From contig CM046452.1 in NCBI GenBank assembly GCA_025506515.1, positions 43,820,444-43,884,443 of the forward strand: a DNA stretch of 64,000 nucleotides. The letters run 5' to 3'. This DNA is from Flaveria trinervia (Eukaryota > Streptophyta > Magnoliopsida > Asterales > Asteraceae). Every line of letters begins with the position of its first letter. Position 1 is the stretch's first letter. Made by a program: the position numbers and the translations under genes. A model generated the notes under the pieces. That model saw only the letters and a list, made by a program, of their open reading frames with translations. It did not search any database and was not told where the DNA came from. This document shows, one piece after another, positions 46,930 to 58,172 of the stretch.

Positions 46930-49670
46930 TGTCACACCCTCAAAATCCACTTGCGGAGTTTTACCGCGAGGCATGTGAACAAACCAGGATCACAGTCAAT
47001 AGTTACTCAGAACGACTCTATATGCCATAATTTAAATGAAATCAACCAAAGTAAATAAATTAAACAGTGCGGAAGCGTTTTGAAAACAACCCAAAGAAAT
47101 AAAAGTATAATTGTGGCAAAACATGTGCCAATCCAAAAGAGTAATCATTAATCATTAAAATGATAAAATTGTCTTGAAGACCGTGTCTTAGAATGCAGTG
47201 AACCATGCAGTGCTCCTATGGTAAGCAAGCTAATGACCTGAGAATAGCATACTAAAATGTCAACACAATGGTTGGTGAGTTCAAGAGATATTCAAACATA
47301 AACAGTTTAATAATAGAGATGTACAAGTAGCGTATTGTAACAGATAGCTAGTCCATTAACAATAAATATTATTTCATAGTGATTTCGCAATTGAAGCTGA
47401 CTGTGTTACGTTGTTGCCTCATGCCACGACTTAACAGGTCGTGACAATGTTCATTAGGACAACTTGCACCCGGTTGACCTCGAGTCACACAGGTGGGGCT
47501 CGTCAGACCCAGTAGTACTACCCAAATTTCCCCGCTATTCAATATTAACAATTCGAAAGTGTGAGGACTTTTCCATGATATCAACACTATATAATATTGT
47601 ACATAACTTGAATACATAAAGCGTTCATGATTTACCAGTATGCTATCTCCTCCAAAGAGAGTAAATAAAAAGTGAGGCATGAACTCACCTGATATGCGTA
47701 TAGAAACACAGAGTTTGACTTGTCAAACAGAATAGACAGACAACCTTCAGAGGTTACCTAGATCATATAAGTACATGAGTACGTGTAATCAAAGAACATG
47801 TGAAACCCTAAGTACACTACAACCAAGGACTCAAGATTTCAAACAAAACAGACATGTTTGACCTAGTTGACCCGTTTGACCCGTTGGTGACTTTATGTGT
47901 TGAAAACCATTCAAGTAATCATACACATATATCATACATAGTTAACATTCAAATAGATCATATGTATGCTATATTAACCAGGTGTATCACTTAGATCATC
48001 ATACAACCAAGTACCATAAGTCATGCGAATCTAGAACATTAACATATCCACTAGTTATAACACAACTAACATGTCACACAAAGATCAACCACTCACCACA
48101 TGCCATGTGAAGCCACTCACGACTTCAGATCCTAAACCCTGCCAATCCTACTAAGTAGGGGCCTCAGATTCGCACACGTGTATGATGATCATAACCATAT
48201 TCATTAACCATATGCATTGCATTCTACAACATCACAACAATCAATTACTAATCCCAAACATGATGTCCTGCTACTAATCAACATCCAAATCATACATGAT
48301 CATAAATGTCCAAATATCATTCATGATTACCCCGGTATCACATACAACCAAATTACCATGTTCTACCACATTAGAATCTATCCATGATCATACTAACATG
48401 CTCCTAACATCCCAAACATCTTCAAGCTGTCATTTTTCAGACTTTATGCAAATAAAGTTTCCCTTTTGGGAAAGTACATCCCAACATCTATCAACCATCC
48501 AATGTATTCATGAATTCATCATAATTATACCATCTCAAGCTCATAACAATATCTAGACATGATCAACATTACCTAATCACCATAATCTAACAATCTTCAT
48601 GAACAAAAGTTTCTACTTTTGGCAAGCTATGAATCAACAACATCCATTCAAAGATTTCTAGCATTCATAACAACAATCTAGCATCTAATCATCATCATGA
48701 ACACATCCATAACATCAATCCATCACTAGATCATCATTACATGCAAAATAAAGTTACTATTATTAGTAACCTATGAACACCAACTTCAATTCACCAATTT
48801 CTTGCAAAATCAATGTATCCTAACATTCATACAACCTACTAATCATCATACATTCATCAAACAATCATCCATCATGCATAATCATGCCATTTTCGAACTA
48901 GGGTTTGCTTCATAATCAAAGTTCATGATCAATCCACTAAAAACATAGAATTCATGCATAATCGACGTTAACTAACATGTATTCAATCTAACTAACATGC
49001 TAACATCACCAAACAACATCAAATTCGACCCCATGAAGACCAATTTCGCAACTAGGGTTCGGCCACCATGAACAACCCACAAAACTTGTAAAAATCTAAC
49101 CTTTAAACGTGTGTTAACTTGCAATTGATGATTCCTACGTGTTGTATGCCTTGTAATCGAATCAAATTGATGCTTTGATGCTTGTTCTTGGCTGATTTTC
49201 GCAAAGGGAGGGGGTTGAGAGATGTGTTGCGGCCGAATGGGCGGGGATTAGGGTTTGGGATTTGTTTTGTTTAATTATAATTTACATAATTACCCTTTTA
49301 ACCCTTGTAATTTGTATTTTATAAAAACTAGGCTTTAAACTCTTTGTAAAGTGTTTTTAAATTCATAATATAAAGATATAAACTTATGAAAATCATTATA
49401 TATCTTATCTTTATAAAAACACACGACCTATGAATAAATAGGCATGTTTCCGCGTTACGTGATTAATTTTCTAATTAACTTTTAAAAACGTGTAAACACA
49501 TAAACCTAACACAATAATCACATAATCAATTAGATTCACATTAAATTAACATTATTCATTATTATTAGGTCACCAACGTTAAACGACAACTAGTGTGTGC
49601 TCACGACACGTGTATACAAGACTTAACGGAACTAACGGAGTTTGGTAATGGAAATTTACCGGATGTCACA
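46930..49670 (-). repeat. Gypsy 2 full LTR, minus copy (outer right end)
   Basis: 2741 bp from TGTGACATCC (49670 on minus) to GTGTGACA (46930). It parallels 36206-38945 with scattered substitutions. No genes in it; the ORFs at 47369-47680 and 48296-48556 are shadows. Confidence 0.92.
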
Positions 49671-49675
49671 GCAAT
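49671..49675. repeat. Target-site duplication of gypsy 2, right copy (GCAAT)
   Basis: Pairs with 35962-35966; see the caveat there. Confidence 0.8.
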
Positions 49676-50314
49676 AACAATAGCAATAACAATAGCAATA
49701 ACAATAGCAATAACAATAGCATAACAATAGCAATAACAATAGCAATAATATAGCAATAACAATAGCAATAGCAATAACAATAGCAATAACAATAGCAATA
49801 ACAATAGCAATAACAATAGCATAACAATAGCAATAACAATAGCAATAACAATAGCAATAACAATAGCAATAACAATAGCAATAACCATAGCAATAACCAT
49901 AGCAATAACCATTGCAATAACAATAGCAATAACAATAGCAATAACAATAGCAATAACAATAGCAATAACAATAGCAATAACAATAACAAAACAATAACAA
50001 TAACAATAACAATAACAAAACAATAACAATAACAATAACAATAAAACATAACAATAACAATACAATAACAATACAATAACAATAACAATAATAATAACAA
50101 TAACAATAACAATAACAATAACATAACAATAACAATAACAATAACAATAACAATAACAATAACAATAACAATAACAATAACAATAACAATAACAATAACA
50201 ATAACAATAACAATAACAATAACAATAACAATAACAATAACAATAACATAACAATAACAATAACAATAATAATAACAATAACAATAACATAACAATAACA
50301 ATAACAATAACAAT

Positions 50315-50348
<34 letters not shown>
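49671..50348. repeat. Hexanucleotide array, right part
   Basis: Mostly the 12-bp unit AATAACAATAGC to about 49980, including three AATAACCATAGC-like units. Pure AATAAC with occasional slips follows to about 50310, then AAC repeats to 50348. It is AT-rich, unlike the left part, although both derive from AACAGC/AAC-like units. Long Cys-Tyr, Ile-Val and poly-Leu frames are artefacts. Confidence 0.95.
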
Positions 50349-50985
50349 CAAATGTTTGGTTTTCAAGAATGATGTATATTGCTCTCAAGTTCCTTACAAG
50401 TGTTTACAAAGCATAAAAGCATAAAAGATTACAAAGGGACCTATGAGACTTTATACTACATCCTACACCAGCCATACTTTGAAGGCCAGTTGGATACATG
50501 ATCTAGACAACAACAAAATCAATGTAGAGTCAAAAGGCAGATTGCCTTTTAACTAGTGACTATGAAATGTCATAGCTCACATCCCAATATACTAAAAAAA
50601 GATACATAAAGTAGAAAGTAACAAACTCAAGTCCTCAATGTACAGTTTACCAAAAGCATGGACCTTTCACCAACTTGTGAAAGTTGGTGAGTCAAACAGA
50701 GTTGCAGAGGAATGGTGGTCTAGCTTTATGATAAAAGGTACATCAGATAAAGCATGTACTCAAAAGTCTCTAGAAGAAATATGTCTTAATGAATTGGCTT
50801 TGGAAGACTTTGTCTCTGAAGCTTTGGAAGACTTCATATCTGGCTTCGAAAGATATTGGTCTTGGCTTCAGAAGATTTCACACTTAGAATATTTTCTAAG
50901 ACATAGTGTAAATCTTCCGAAGCATTCTACTTAGTACTTCTGTACATGCATGCAGGATAGACTTTGGATGTTTTAGGTTGCATCA

Positions 50986-53900
50986 GCCTTTTAAATTATT
51001 AGATGGTCAAGATCACCCAGACTCTCATAGTGTATTCTCATCTCCAAAAGATCATGCAAAGGTAGATTGAACATGTCTTGCCATATGTAGACATCTTCAA
51101 TACCTTGATCTCTGATAACATGTCATCTTCCTAGATTAGTAGTATAAGTCCAGGATAAGATGGGTCTTCCTGATGCCATAGGAGCTACGTGGATTGGAGT
51201 TGGCGGAGCTTCCTCTTGTTACACATCCTCAGGATGTTCTGACTCATCCTGAGGTTTGGAGATAGATTCTCTTTTCCTTTTATTCTTAGACTTTGGTCTA
51301 GAAGCCATCCTTTTTCTTCTCTTCATACCATTTAACTAAGAAGACTGGCCTATAACACCTTGTTGATCATCTTTTTTCTTTCTTAGTTGGGTTTTCCTCT
51401 TCATAGGTTTAGATTAAGAGGGGACTGAACCCTACTGTGGATTTGAAGATGAAGCTTGCTGAGATTTAGCAGGAGATCCAGGTTATGTTGTCTTAAAAGT
51501 TTCAACCTTTACCTCCACTTCTTGAGGGACCTGACTTGGTGGGGAAAGTAAGTTAACAAGTTCTCCTCTTTTAATCTTCTGCTTGATCACCCTAATGTGC
51601 TCATCCATGGTGGATAACATAGAGCCAAGTCTCCTTTCAGAGAATCCATATAGCTTTAAAAAGCTCATCATCCTCTGCCTATCAGCAGACTTTTTTGACT
51701 CTTCTAGATGATGGCTCTTGCCTTGAAAGCTTCTTCCCTCATCTTCCTCTTTGTTGTCTTTCTTTCTTTGAGTACTACAAGTTCAAGTTACTTGAGATAC
51801 TCAAACTCAATGTACTCAAAGGACAGGGGAAGAAGTGCATCTGCATGATAGAGACCTGTGGCACTTAGGTAGTTGATTATGTTGATGTTATCAGTTTCTT
51901 TGTCTACCTGAGGTTCTTATGGAACCATAGTCTCCTACACAGGACTTTCTTGAACTGGTGAGAGAGTAAGGACATGTTTGTATAGCCTTTTTAGTCTTCT
52001 CTCCTCTTTGATCAAAATAAGCAATCTCGCATCCTCTGCTTCCTTCATCTCTCTTGACAATTCTATGTCAGCCAGTTCATTCAATTATTCTAAGGGGAGG
52101 GAGATGATATTATCAATATCATAGTTTCTAGTCTGTAAGTAAGAAATCTCAACTGCTCTCACTTATCATTTTGAGTTTTTGGTCTGGGAGTAGCCTTGAT
52201 TGCAGCTTCCATAAAGCCAGCAGACTTGCAGAGAAACTTGCTCCCCTTAGCTTCCTTTTCCTCTCTCTCTCTCTCTGTCATCCTCCTTAATCTCCTCAGG
52301 AATTATTTTCCTTTTCCCTTTGTCACTCACAGAACTTTGTGACTTAGGATGGAGAGAGCTTTGGCCTTCATTGCTTAGAGTAGCATCCATGCTCTAGCCA
52401 GAGAGAGGTTGAGATACACCTTCACCAGTAGGTGTCTCATCAAGGGAATGGATTTCTAAAGCAGTTGTAGGTGTGACAGGACTCTCAGGTTCTATCACTG
52501 GGCCTTCAGTCAAGGTTTTCCCTTTAAAGCTAATCTCAGGGCATGCCTCAATATTCAGTTGACCAATGACATTGCATGATTGCCTTTGTCTCCTTCTGAG
52601 GCTAAACTCTTTAGTAATTCTATCTTGAATCCTTTGAGCCAACTTGTCAGCTTGTCTAGATTAGCTTGGGTTGACAAGTGGCATATTGATAAGGTCAAGA
52701 CCTTCATAGTAGTTCAAGGTCTAAAAGTTGAAGACCTCTTGCTGCCTTTGAACTCTTTCAAGAATAAGGGCTCTTCTATTAGCATCATACATCCACCCTA
52801 TGATGTATTCTTTCAAGAATAAGGGCTCTCCCTAAAAAAGACTCTGAATAAAGGAGTCTATAGAGTCCATATCAATATGAACTTGAGGAAGTTGCTGAGT
52901 ATGAACAGTTGCAAGTGAAGATGGTGATTCCTTAATGTCCATACAATATGAGGAACTCCTAGGTTCTATGATTATAATGACTTTCTTCCCCTTTTTGGTA
53001 GCATCACCCTCTTGCATAGGTGAGCTAGGAGTTAGGTCAATCATATTCATAGGTTCTTGTGTTCCTGGTTGAGCTCTTCTTAAAGGTTTCCCAACCTTGA
53101 GATAAGAAATATCAAGTTGCTGATCATTAACCCTATTATGTAAGGTAGTCACCTAAGATTCCAAGTGACTAATCTTAGAGACTAGATAGGAGCATGTTTT
53201 TGACAGTTTATGACAGTTTTTGCACCTTTAGTCTCCGATTTCCCTCTTCTTCATCAGAAGATTCATTAGGGAATAAGATAATTAGACCAAAGTCCTCAGT
53301 CTCACTACCACCATGATGTTCTTGGCTGTTGTACTTCCTCTGGTCACTAACCACTTCAGATGGAGCATTAGTGGGCTGAGTTGCCATGGTTGAGGTCTTA
53401 AAGATGTAATCACTTGCAGAAGTGAGAGCCTCTTCCATATGGACCTCCTGAACAGAGGCAGGAAGATCCACCTCAGTAGTAGGTAGATGATATGGGCTAG
53501 ACATAAGAGAATTAGGAGCACTTATCTCTCTTTGAGTAAGGAAAGAGTAGAGAGACTCAAGATACTCACTGAATCCTAAGTCTTCAACATCTTGAAGAGA
53601 TAGGAGTGGTTTGCTCCTTAGGAGAAATGGGAGCTCTAGTGTCCACTTCTTCCTATGTGGGTAGTAGTATGGGGGCCTGCACAGACTGAGTAGCTTGTGA
53701 AGGGGTTCGTTTGGATATTCTTTGGTAGGTGAGGGTGATATGTCGCTATTTTGGTGATTAAGAGGCACAAGGTGTGGGTTCAACACTAGCGTGTGTTGCT
53801 TGGTTGCCACCTTGAGCAATGAGCTTTAACATTTTAGGGACAAGAGTTGTCTCTACCCTAGAGAAGCCAATAGTTGGCTTTTTCAAAATTTTAAAGATGT

Positions 53901-54155
53901 CAGGCTTCATCTATTCCAATTTAAGAATATTACTTGTTTCCCTCAACTGTGAGCCTAGCTCACAGTTGGGAATATGTTGAACATATCTAGGAAACATATA
54001 GTATCCTAAGAAGTCCAAGTTAGCAAGAAAATTTGTATAAACAAACTGAGAGTACCTGAACTTGACTCCCTGAACCATCACATGCACTATGAAGGAGAGA
54101 TCTTCAGAAATCTGGTCTCAGCCCCCATGCTTGTTGGACAAGCTATGGATGACCA
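50986..54155 (-). pseudogene. SIRE-type downstream ORF, heavily broken
   Basis: Directly upstream (on minus) of the reversed LTR. Decayed coding can be followed through many stops. FRYSQFVYTNFLANLDFLGY and FPRYVQHIPN (about 54000) resemble a domain common in long ORFs of daisy-family retroelements. Open stretches at 53208-53819, 52832-53152, 52394-52642 and 51483-51671 are Ser/Pro/Glu rich. Such ORFs lie between pol and 3' LTR in SIRE-like elements and are often called env-like. I see no convincing signal peptide or membrane segment here, so the role is unknown. Confidence 0.5.
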
Positions 54156-54888
54156 TGTTAGGGATCGTGTACTAGACGATGTACTAACTGATTAACGTGT
54201 ATACCGAACCAAATAGTGCGGAATCCTATTTGATTGGCGATCCAATCAGTGAGAACGTACGTAGAAACAATTATGTATTGAATCTAACGTTAAGAATCAA
54301 TTAGGAATCGATCTAATGCGATCTATGAACTTGGAGTATGATCTTAGAGGTCTCTGGACGGCTAGGGTACGTCTGGAGTCGAAGTGTGTATAATCTTTTT
54401 TCCACGAATTAGGTGGTATTTATAGGTTAGGGTTACTCATTCGGGCGACTGAACCATTAGCATGGTTCATTCGTGCGATTAAGCCATGCGGTTGATCCAT
54501 TCGCATGACTGAGTGTTCAGTCATGTGACTGAGTCAGTCGCATGAAATTGTTCAGGCGTATGGACTATTTAGGCGCATGGACACTCAGTCGCATGGCCAT
54601 TCGGACGCATGACTACTGTTGGGGCGCATGGTCCAGTCGGACGCATGAGAACTTCACTTAACCAAGTTTGAATGTATTCATTATTATAACATTATGCATA
54701 TCAATTCAAACGATCACAAACCTATATAATCTAGTCAATATGCGTTACACAACTCATTAATGAAATATTAAACAGTATAAATCACAATCAAACATTCTCA
54801 TTTCATTAAGTACCCAAATATTACATAAGCGTAAGACATTCAAGACATATTACATTAAGATCCAAATCTAGGTACATATGTATCAACA
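54156..54888 (-). mobile_element. 3' LTR of copia 3
   Basis: Bounded on + by TGTTAGGGATCG and TATCAACA, 733 bp. On minus it follows the PPT AAGGGGGAGCT. The interior has a TATTTATA box (about 54418) and a long cluster of CATTCGCATGACTGA-type motifs at 54435-54655. The left flank is the preceding SIRE ORF, which it interrupts or truncates. Confidence 0.8.
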
Positions 54889-54900
54889 AGCTCCCCCTTG
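54889..54900 (-). promoter_or_regulatory. Polypurine tract of copia 3
   Basis: On minus, CAAGGGGGAGCT immediately precedes LTR start TGTTGATAC. Confidence 0.85.
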
Positions 54901-54989
54901 GACCTAGATCTATCTATCGTCTTACCCTTTTCATAACCTCCTCATACTTCTTGTACTTTTCCTCTCTTGTGACTCATGCATGTATTTCA

Positions 54990-57442
54990 AATGCAAAGCA
55001 GAGTCTTATCACATTTTGGAATTGGAGGGCTTGTACAATATCCTGCGTGTCATAGAACAGTGGCCACTTGTATAGAGTGTAGATGTCGTCAGTGACAAGT
55101 TGGTAAGCCACATCGGGTCAAATACCCTGATAGTATCCATTTTGCCCTCTTTGTTTAGAACTATGATAGCTTCCCCTGTTCTCCAATCATAGTACCACCA
55201 TTTGAAGTGAGGAGTGAAGTCCTGTGGCATTTCCCGTAGAGGGATCTTTGACATTGTTCGTGGTGGACTCCACTTCATCACTATCTTTGGCTTTCCAGTT
55301 ATGGGATCAACTTCAGAATGTCTGATATACCTCGTAGGTTGTTGAGGTTTGAAGTTGACCCACCTGGTGTGGTACTCTTTCTTCAGGGCAGCCTCAAACC
55401 AGCCTGACATCTTTCTCGGGTCAACATATAACAGCTTTAGTTTAGCTAGCTGGTTGAGTTCAAAACCAGGTAGAGTCTTTAGATCATGCGGGAATCTAAA
55501 ATACTCAATACCTTTCTCTCTATTCACTGCGTAAACATTAAGATCCTCAAAATGTGCCCACGCAATGATCTTGCCTGACACCTTGTGATGTTTCTTTACA
55601 TTGTAGAGCTTGGTGTAGACATTCTGTCTAGGAGCAGCGCGTTGGGCTCGGATCTCCTCAAAACAAGCAGCCCATTCAGCCTTTTTGATATCAATATCAG
55701 GGTTTAAGGCTTGGGCTTGTCCTTCAACCTTCTCGGACTCTTGCTCCATCTTATCTAGTATCTCAAATGTATCACCGACCAGGGAGTCACCCAAATCAGG
55801 GACCGCATTTACCTCTTTGTCAGCGTACTCGGGATAGTGCTCTGCAGTGACGTCCGCTATCTCTATTTCATCAATTTCGTTCAGCTCGTCGTCACTAGTT
55901 TCTACAAAGGTTGGAGCGTCCTTTACAATCTCATCGGGATTAAGCTTGAACATTTCTGCAATTTGCTCGTCAGTGAGATTGTGAATGATCTCTCATTCTT
56001 CAGGAGTGTACATCACAGATCTCCTAACAATACCCTGCAGATCAAGAATTATCGTGAGTTGAGTCTTGATCTGTTGGAGGGGAGCAACATCATGTTCATC
56101 CCTCTGAAAGTTTGGATTTGCTTGATTTAAAACATGTAACACAACAAATATTAGTCATTAATCAAAGTAGTAAATGTCCACATTAAGTATAAACATTCAC
56201 TACATAATTTGATACAAGATTCAAATACATATGATTTAAATAACATAAACAACTAAGTATTACTCTTGTCTTGTATCATGTGCTCTTCTGCTGACGGGGC
56301 TGAAGTCGAGGCACCTTGGTCTTGAGCTCTTTTTGTCCTCCTTTCACTCGCAGAAGTAGCACCCGCGGCAGATGCATCCTCATCATCATCATCAACATCA
56401 TCAACATCATCAGCAGCATCTGTATCATCCTCAATGTCATCACCATCATTATCATCATCATCATCATCATCACTATCATCATCACCATCATCTCCATCTC
56501 TTTCCTTGATCTTTAGGGGCTTTTCCTTTGATCCCTTTAGCCACAACATGATGGTCTTGTTGGTGGCCTCCAACTCATCTATCCTTTTAGCTGCTTGAGC
56601 ATGTTGCTCCCTGAGTTGGGACATCTCTACTCGCTGTGCATCCATCAGCTGGGCTTGCTGCTCTATCTGCTGGGCCTGCTGAGATGTCTGCATATATTGG
56701 GCAGCAGTAAGGTCTACTAGCTGTCGAATCTAAGCAGTCTTCTCGTCATCGGCAGCCAACAGCTTCAGCACCATACGATTAAGTGCCAAAAGCTGTTCCT
56801 CTACCCCACTAAGAGGTAGAGTGGTTCCTGATAGGAAGGAAGGGAATGTAGATGGTTCGGCATGGTGACTAGTGGTGGTGGTGGTTGCAGTGGTGAAGAT
56901 TGGGGGTAATATGGATGAAGGTGGTGGTGGTGTGGGTGTGGTAGTAGTGGTAGTAGGTGGAGTGGGTGTGGTAGTAGTGGTGGTGGTTATGAAGGTCAGT
57001 CTTCTCTTCTTCTTCTTCAGGCCGTGGGGCTGAGCCATCCTTTTCTTCCTCGATCCTTTCGAGGAGGATGCTCCCCCTGAAACACAGCTTGGCTGATCGG
57101 GAGCAAAGGTCGGATCCGTGTTAGGCTCTCCCGATCTGCCGGGGTGTTCACCAACTGCCCGGAGCCCTCACTCTGTGGCAACCACCTTGCTGCCAACAGT
57201 CCGAGTGAGGGGCTCCTCATCAGTATCCTCCTCCTCATCAGGTATGAAGTCCTGATGGAATCCTGCAGTCTCTACTCCATCATGGGTAGATGCTAGAGAT
57301 GCTATATCGGTAGTGGGGGCCCTTGGTTGAGTGGGCCCTGCATCTCCACCATCACCGTTGTCGTCATCGTCGGAGTCATCCTCCGAGAGTTGTAACTGCT
57401 TGACATTAGAGTCACTATCTACGTGACACCACTTACATCTCC
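54990..57442 (-). pseudogene. Copia 3 downstream ORF, 3' half
   Basis: Reads from the hAT edge toward the LTR. There is a KKKKRR basic patch and Thr/Pro-rich low complexity (57038-56860), then a coiled coil (QQAQQIEQQAQLMDAQ; LREQHAQAAKRIDELEA). A long Asp-rich tract follows near 56400-56480, and then RRTKRAQDQGASTS. After a gap with a possible intron (acceptor TTTCAG/AGGGATG near 56112) a 314-codon open stretch follows (55953-55009). It contains KVSGKIIAWAHFEDLNVYAV, YFRFPHDLKTLPGFELNQLA, FKWWYYDWRTGEAIIVLN and RVFDPMWLTNLS. One CAG-to-TAG stop lies at 56730. I know this pattern only as retroelement-linked hypothetical proteins. Confidence 0.6.
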
Positions 57443-57450
57443 CCGGCGCC
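57443..57450. repeat. hAT target-site duplication, left copy (CCGGCGCC)
   Basis: 8 bp directly before TAGAGGTGG; identical to 60879-60886. Eight bases is the hAT hallmark. Confidence 0.97.
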
Positions 57451-57639
57451 TAGAGGTGGCCAAAAAAACCGGTTCGGGAACCAGTTCGGCCAAAAAAAAC
57501 GGAACGGTTTGAGGCCCAAACCGGTTTCAAACCGGGCCCGAACCGCCGGTTCTTGACGGTTTATCACTTCCACGTTCCAAACGGTTTCAAACCGGGCCCG
57601 AACCGCCGTTCTTGACCGGTTTATCACTTCCACGTTCCA

Positions 57640-57945
57640 AACCGGTTTCAAACCGAACCGGTTTTCAAACCGGTTCCAAACCGGTCCCAAACCGGTTTCC
57701 CAAACCGGTTTCCCAAACCGGCCACCCAAACCGGTTTCCCAACCGGCCACCCAAACCGGTTTTCAAACCGGCCACCCAAACCGGTTTTCAAACCGGCCAC
57801 CCAAACCGGTTTTCAAACCGGCCACCCAAACCGGTTTTCAAACCGGCCACCCAAACCGGTTTTCAAACCGGCCACCCAAACCGGTTTTCAAACCGGCCAC
57901 CCAAACCGGTTTTCAAACCGGCCACCCAAACCGGTTACCGTTACC
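57640..57945 (+). repeat. hAT left subterminal tandem repeats (25-bp unit)
   Basis: About nine copies of a 25-bp unit built from CCACCC, AAACCGGTTTT and CAAACCGG. AACCGG is the likely transposase binding core. The right end (60670-60865) has the same core without the regular period. Proteins predicted across it are artefacts. Confidence 0.9.
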
Positions 57946-58023
57946 CAACAGCTATATAGCCGTTTTTTGCAATTTTTGACCGTTTTTTTGATGTTTTTTT
58001 ACCATTATACCCCCACTAGGTTA

Positions 58024-58033
58024 CTATATATAT
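58024..58033 (+). promoter_or_regulatory. TATA box of hAT transposase
   Basis: TATATATATG about 140 bp upstream of the transposase ATG at 58173. Confidence 0.45.
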
Positions 58034-58172
58034 GTATTTGATGTTTTGGTTGAATCACAACAACTTATAACACTCTCTACTCTCAAAAATCTCAAAAACG
58101 CTCTCAAAAACGCTCTCCACAAATACTTTCGTTTAAAACGCTCTCAAAAACGCTCTCACAAAAATCTCTGAA

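Larger units (their letters stand above)
35967..49670. mobile_element. Gypsy 2: 13.7-kb foldback Ty3/gypsy element
   Basis: Order on +: ~240 bp of LTR 3' end (-), a full LTR (+), PBS, ORF1, gag, protease and RT (+), a palindromic centre at 42745, then RNase H start, RT, protease, gag, ORF1 and PBS (-), and a full LTR (-). The outer termini are an LTR end (left, on minus) and an LTR start (right, on minus). Outer ends and duplication therefore look like a normal minus-strand integration although the interior is a near-complete inverted repeat. Neither arm contains integrase. The arms differ by several percent. Confidence 0.88.

Noticed and set aside
49601..50388. Three ORFs of about 230 aa rich in Cys-Tyr, Ile-Val or Leu
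   Set aside because: Same cause: the AATAAC/AATAGC array read in three frames.
56276..56516. Poly-Met and poly-Ile ORFs
   Set aside because: Shadows of the Asp codon repeat (GAT/GAC) of the copia 3 downstream ORF.
57433..57959. Pro/Arg/Gly-rich ORFs on both strands
   Set aside because: They run through the 25-bp subterminal repeats of the hAT element.
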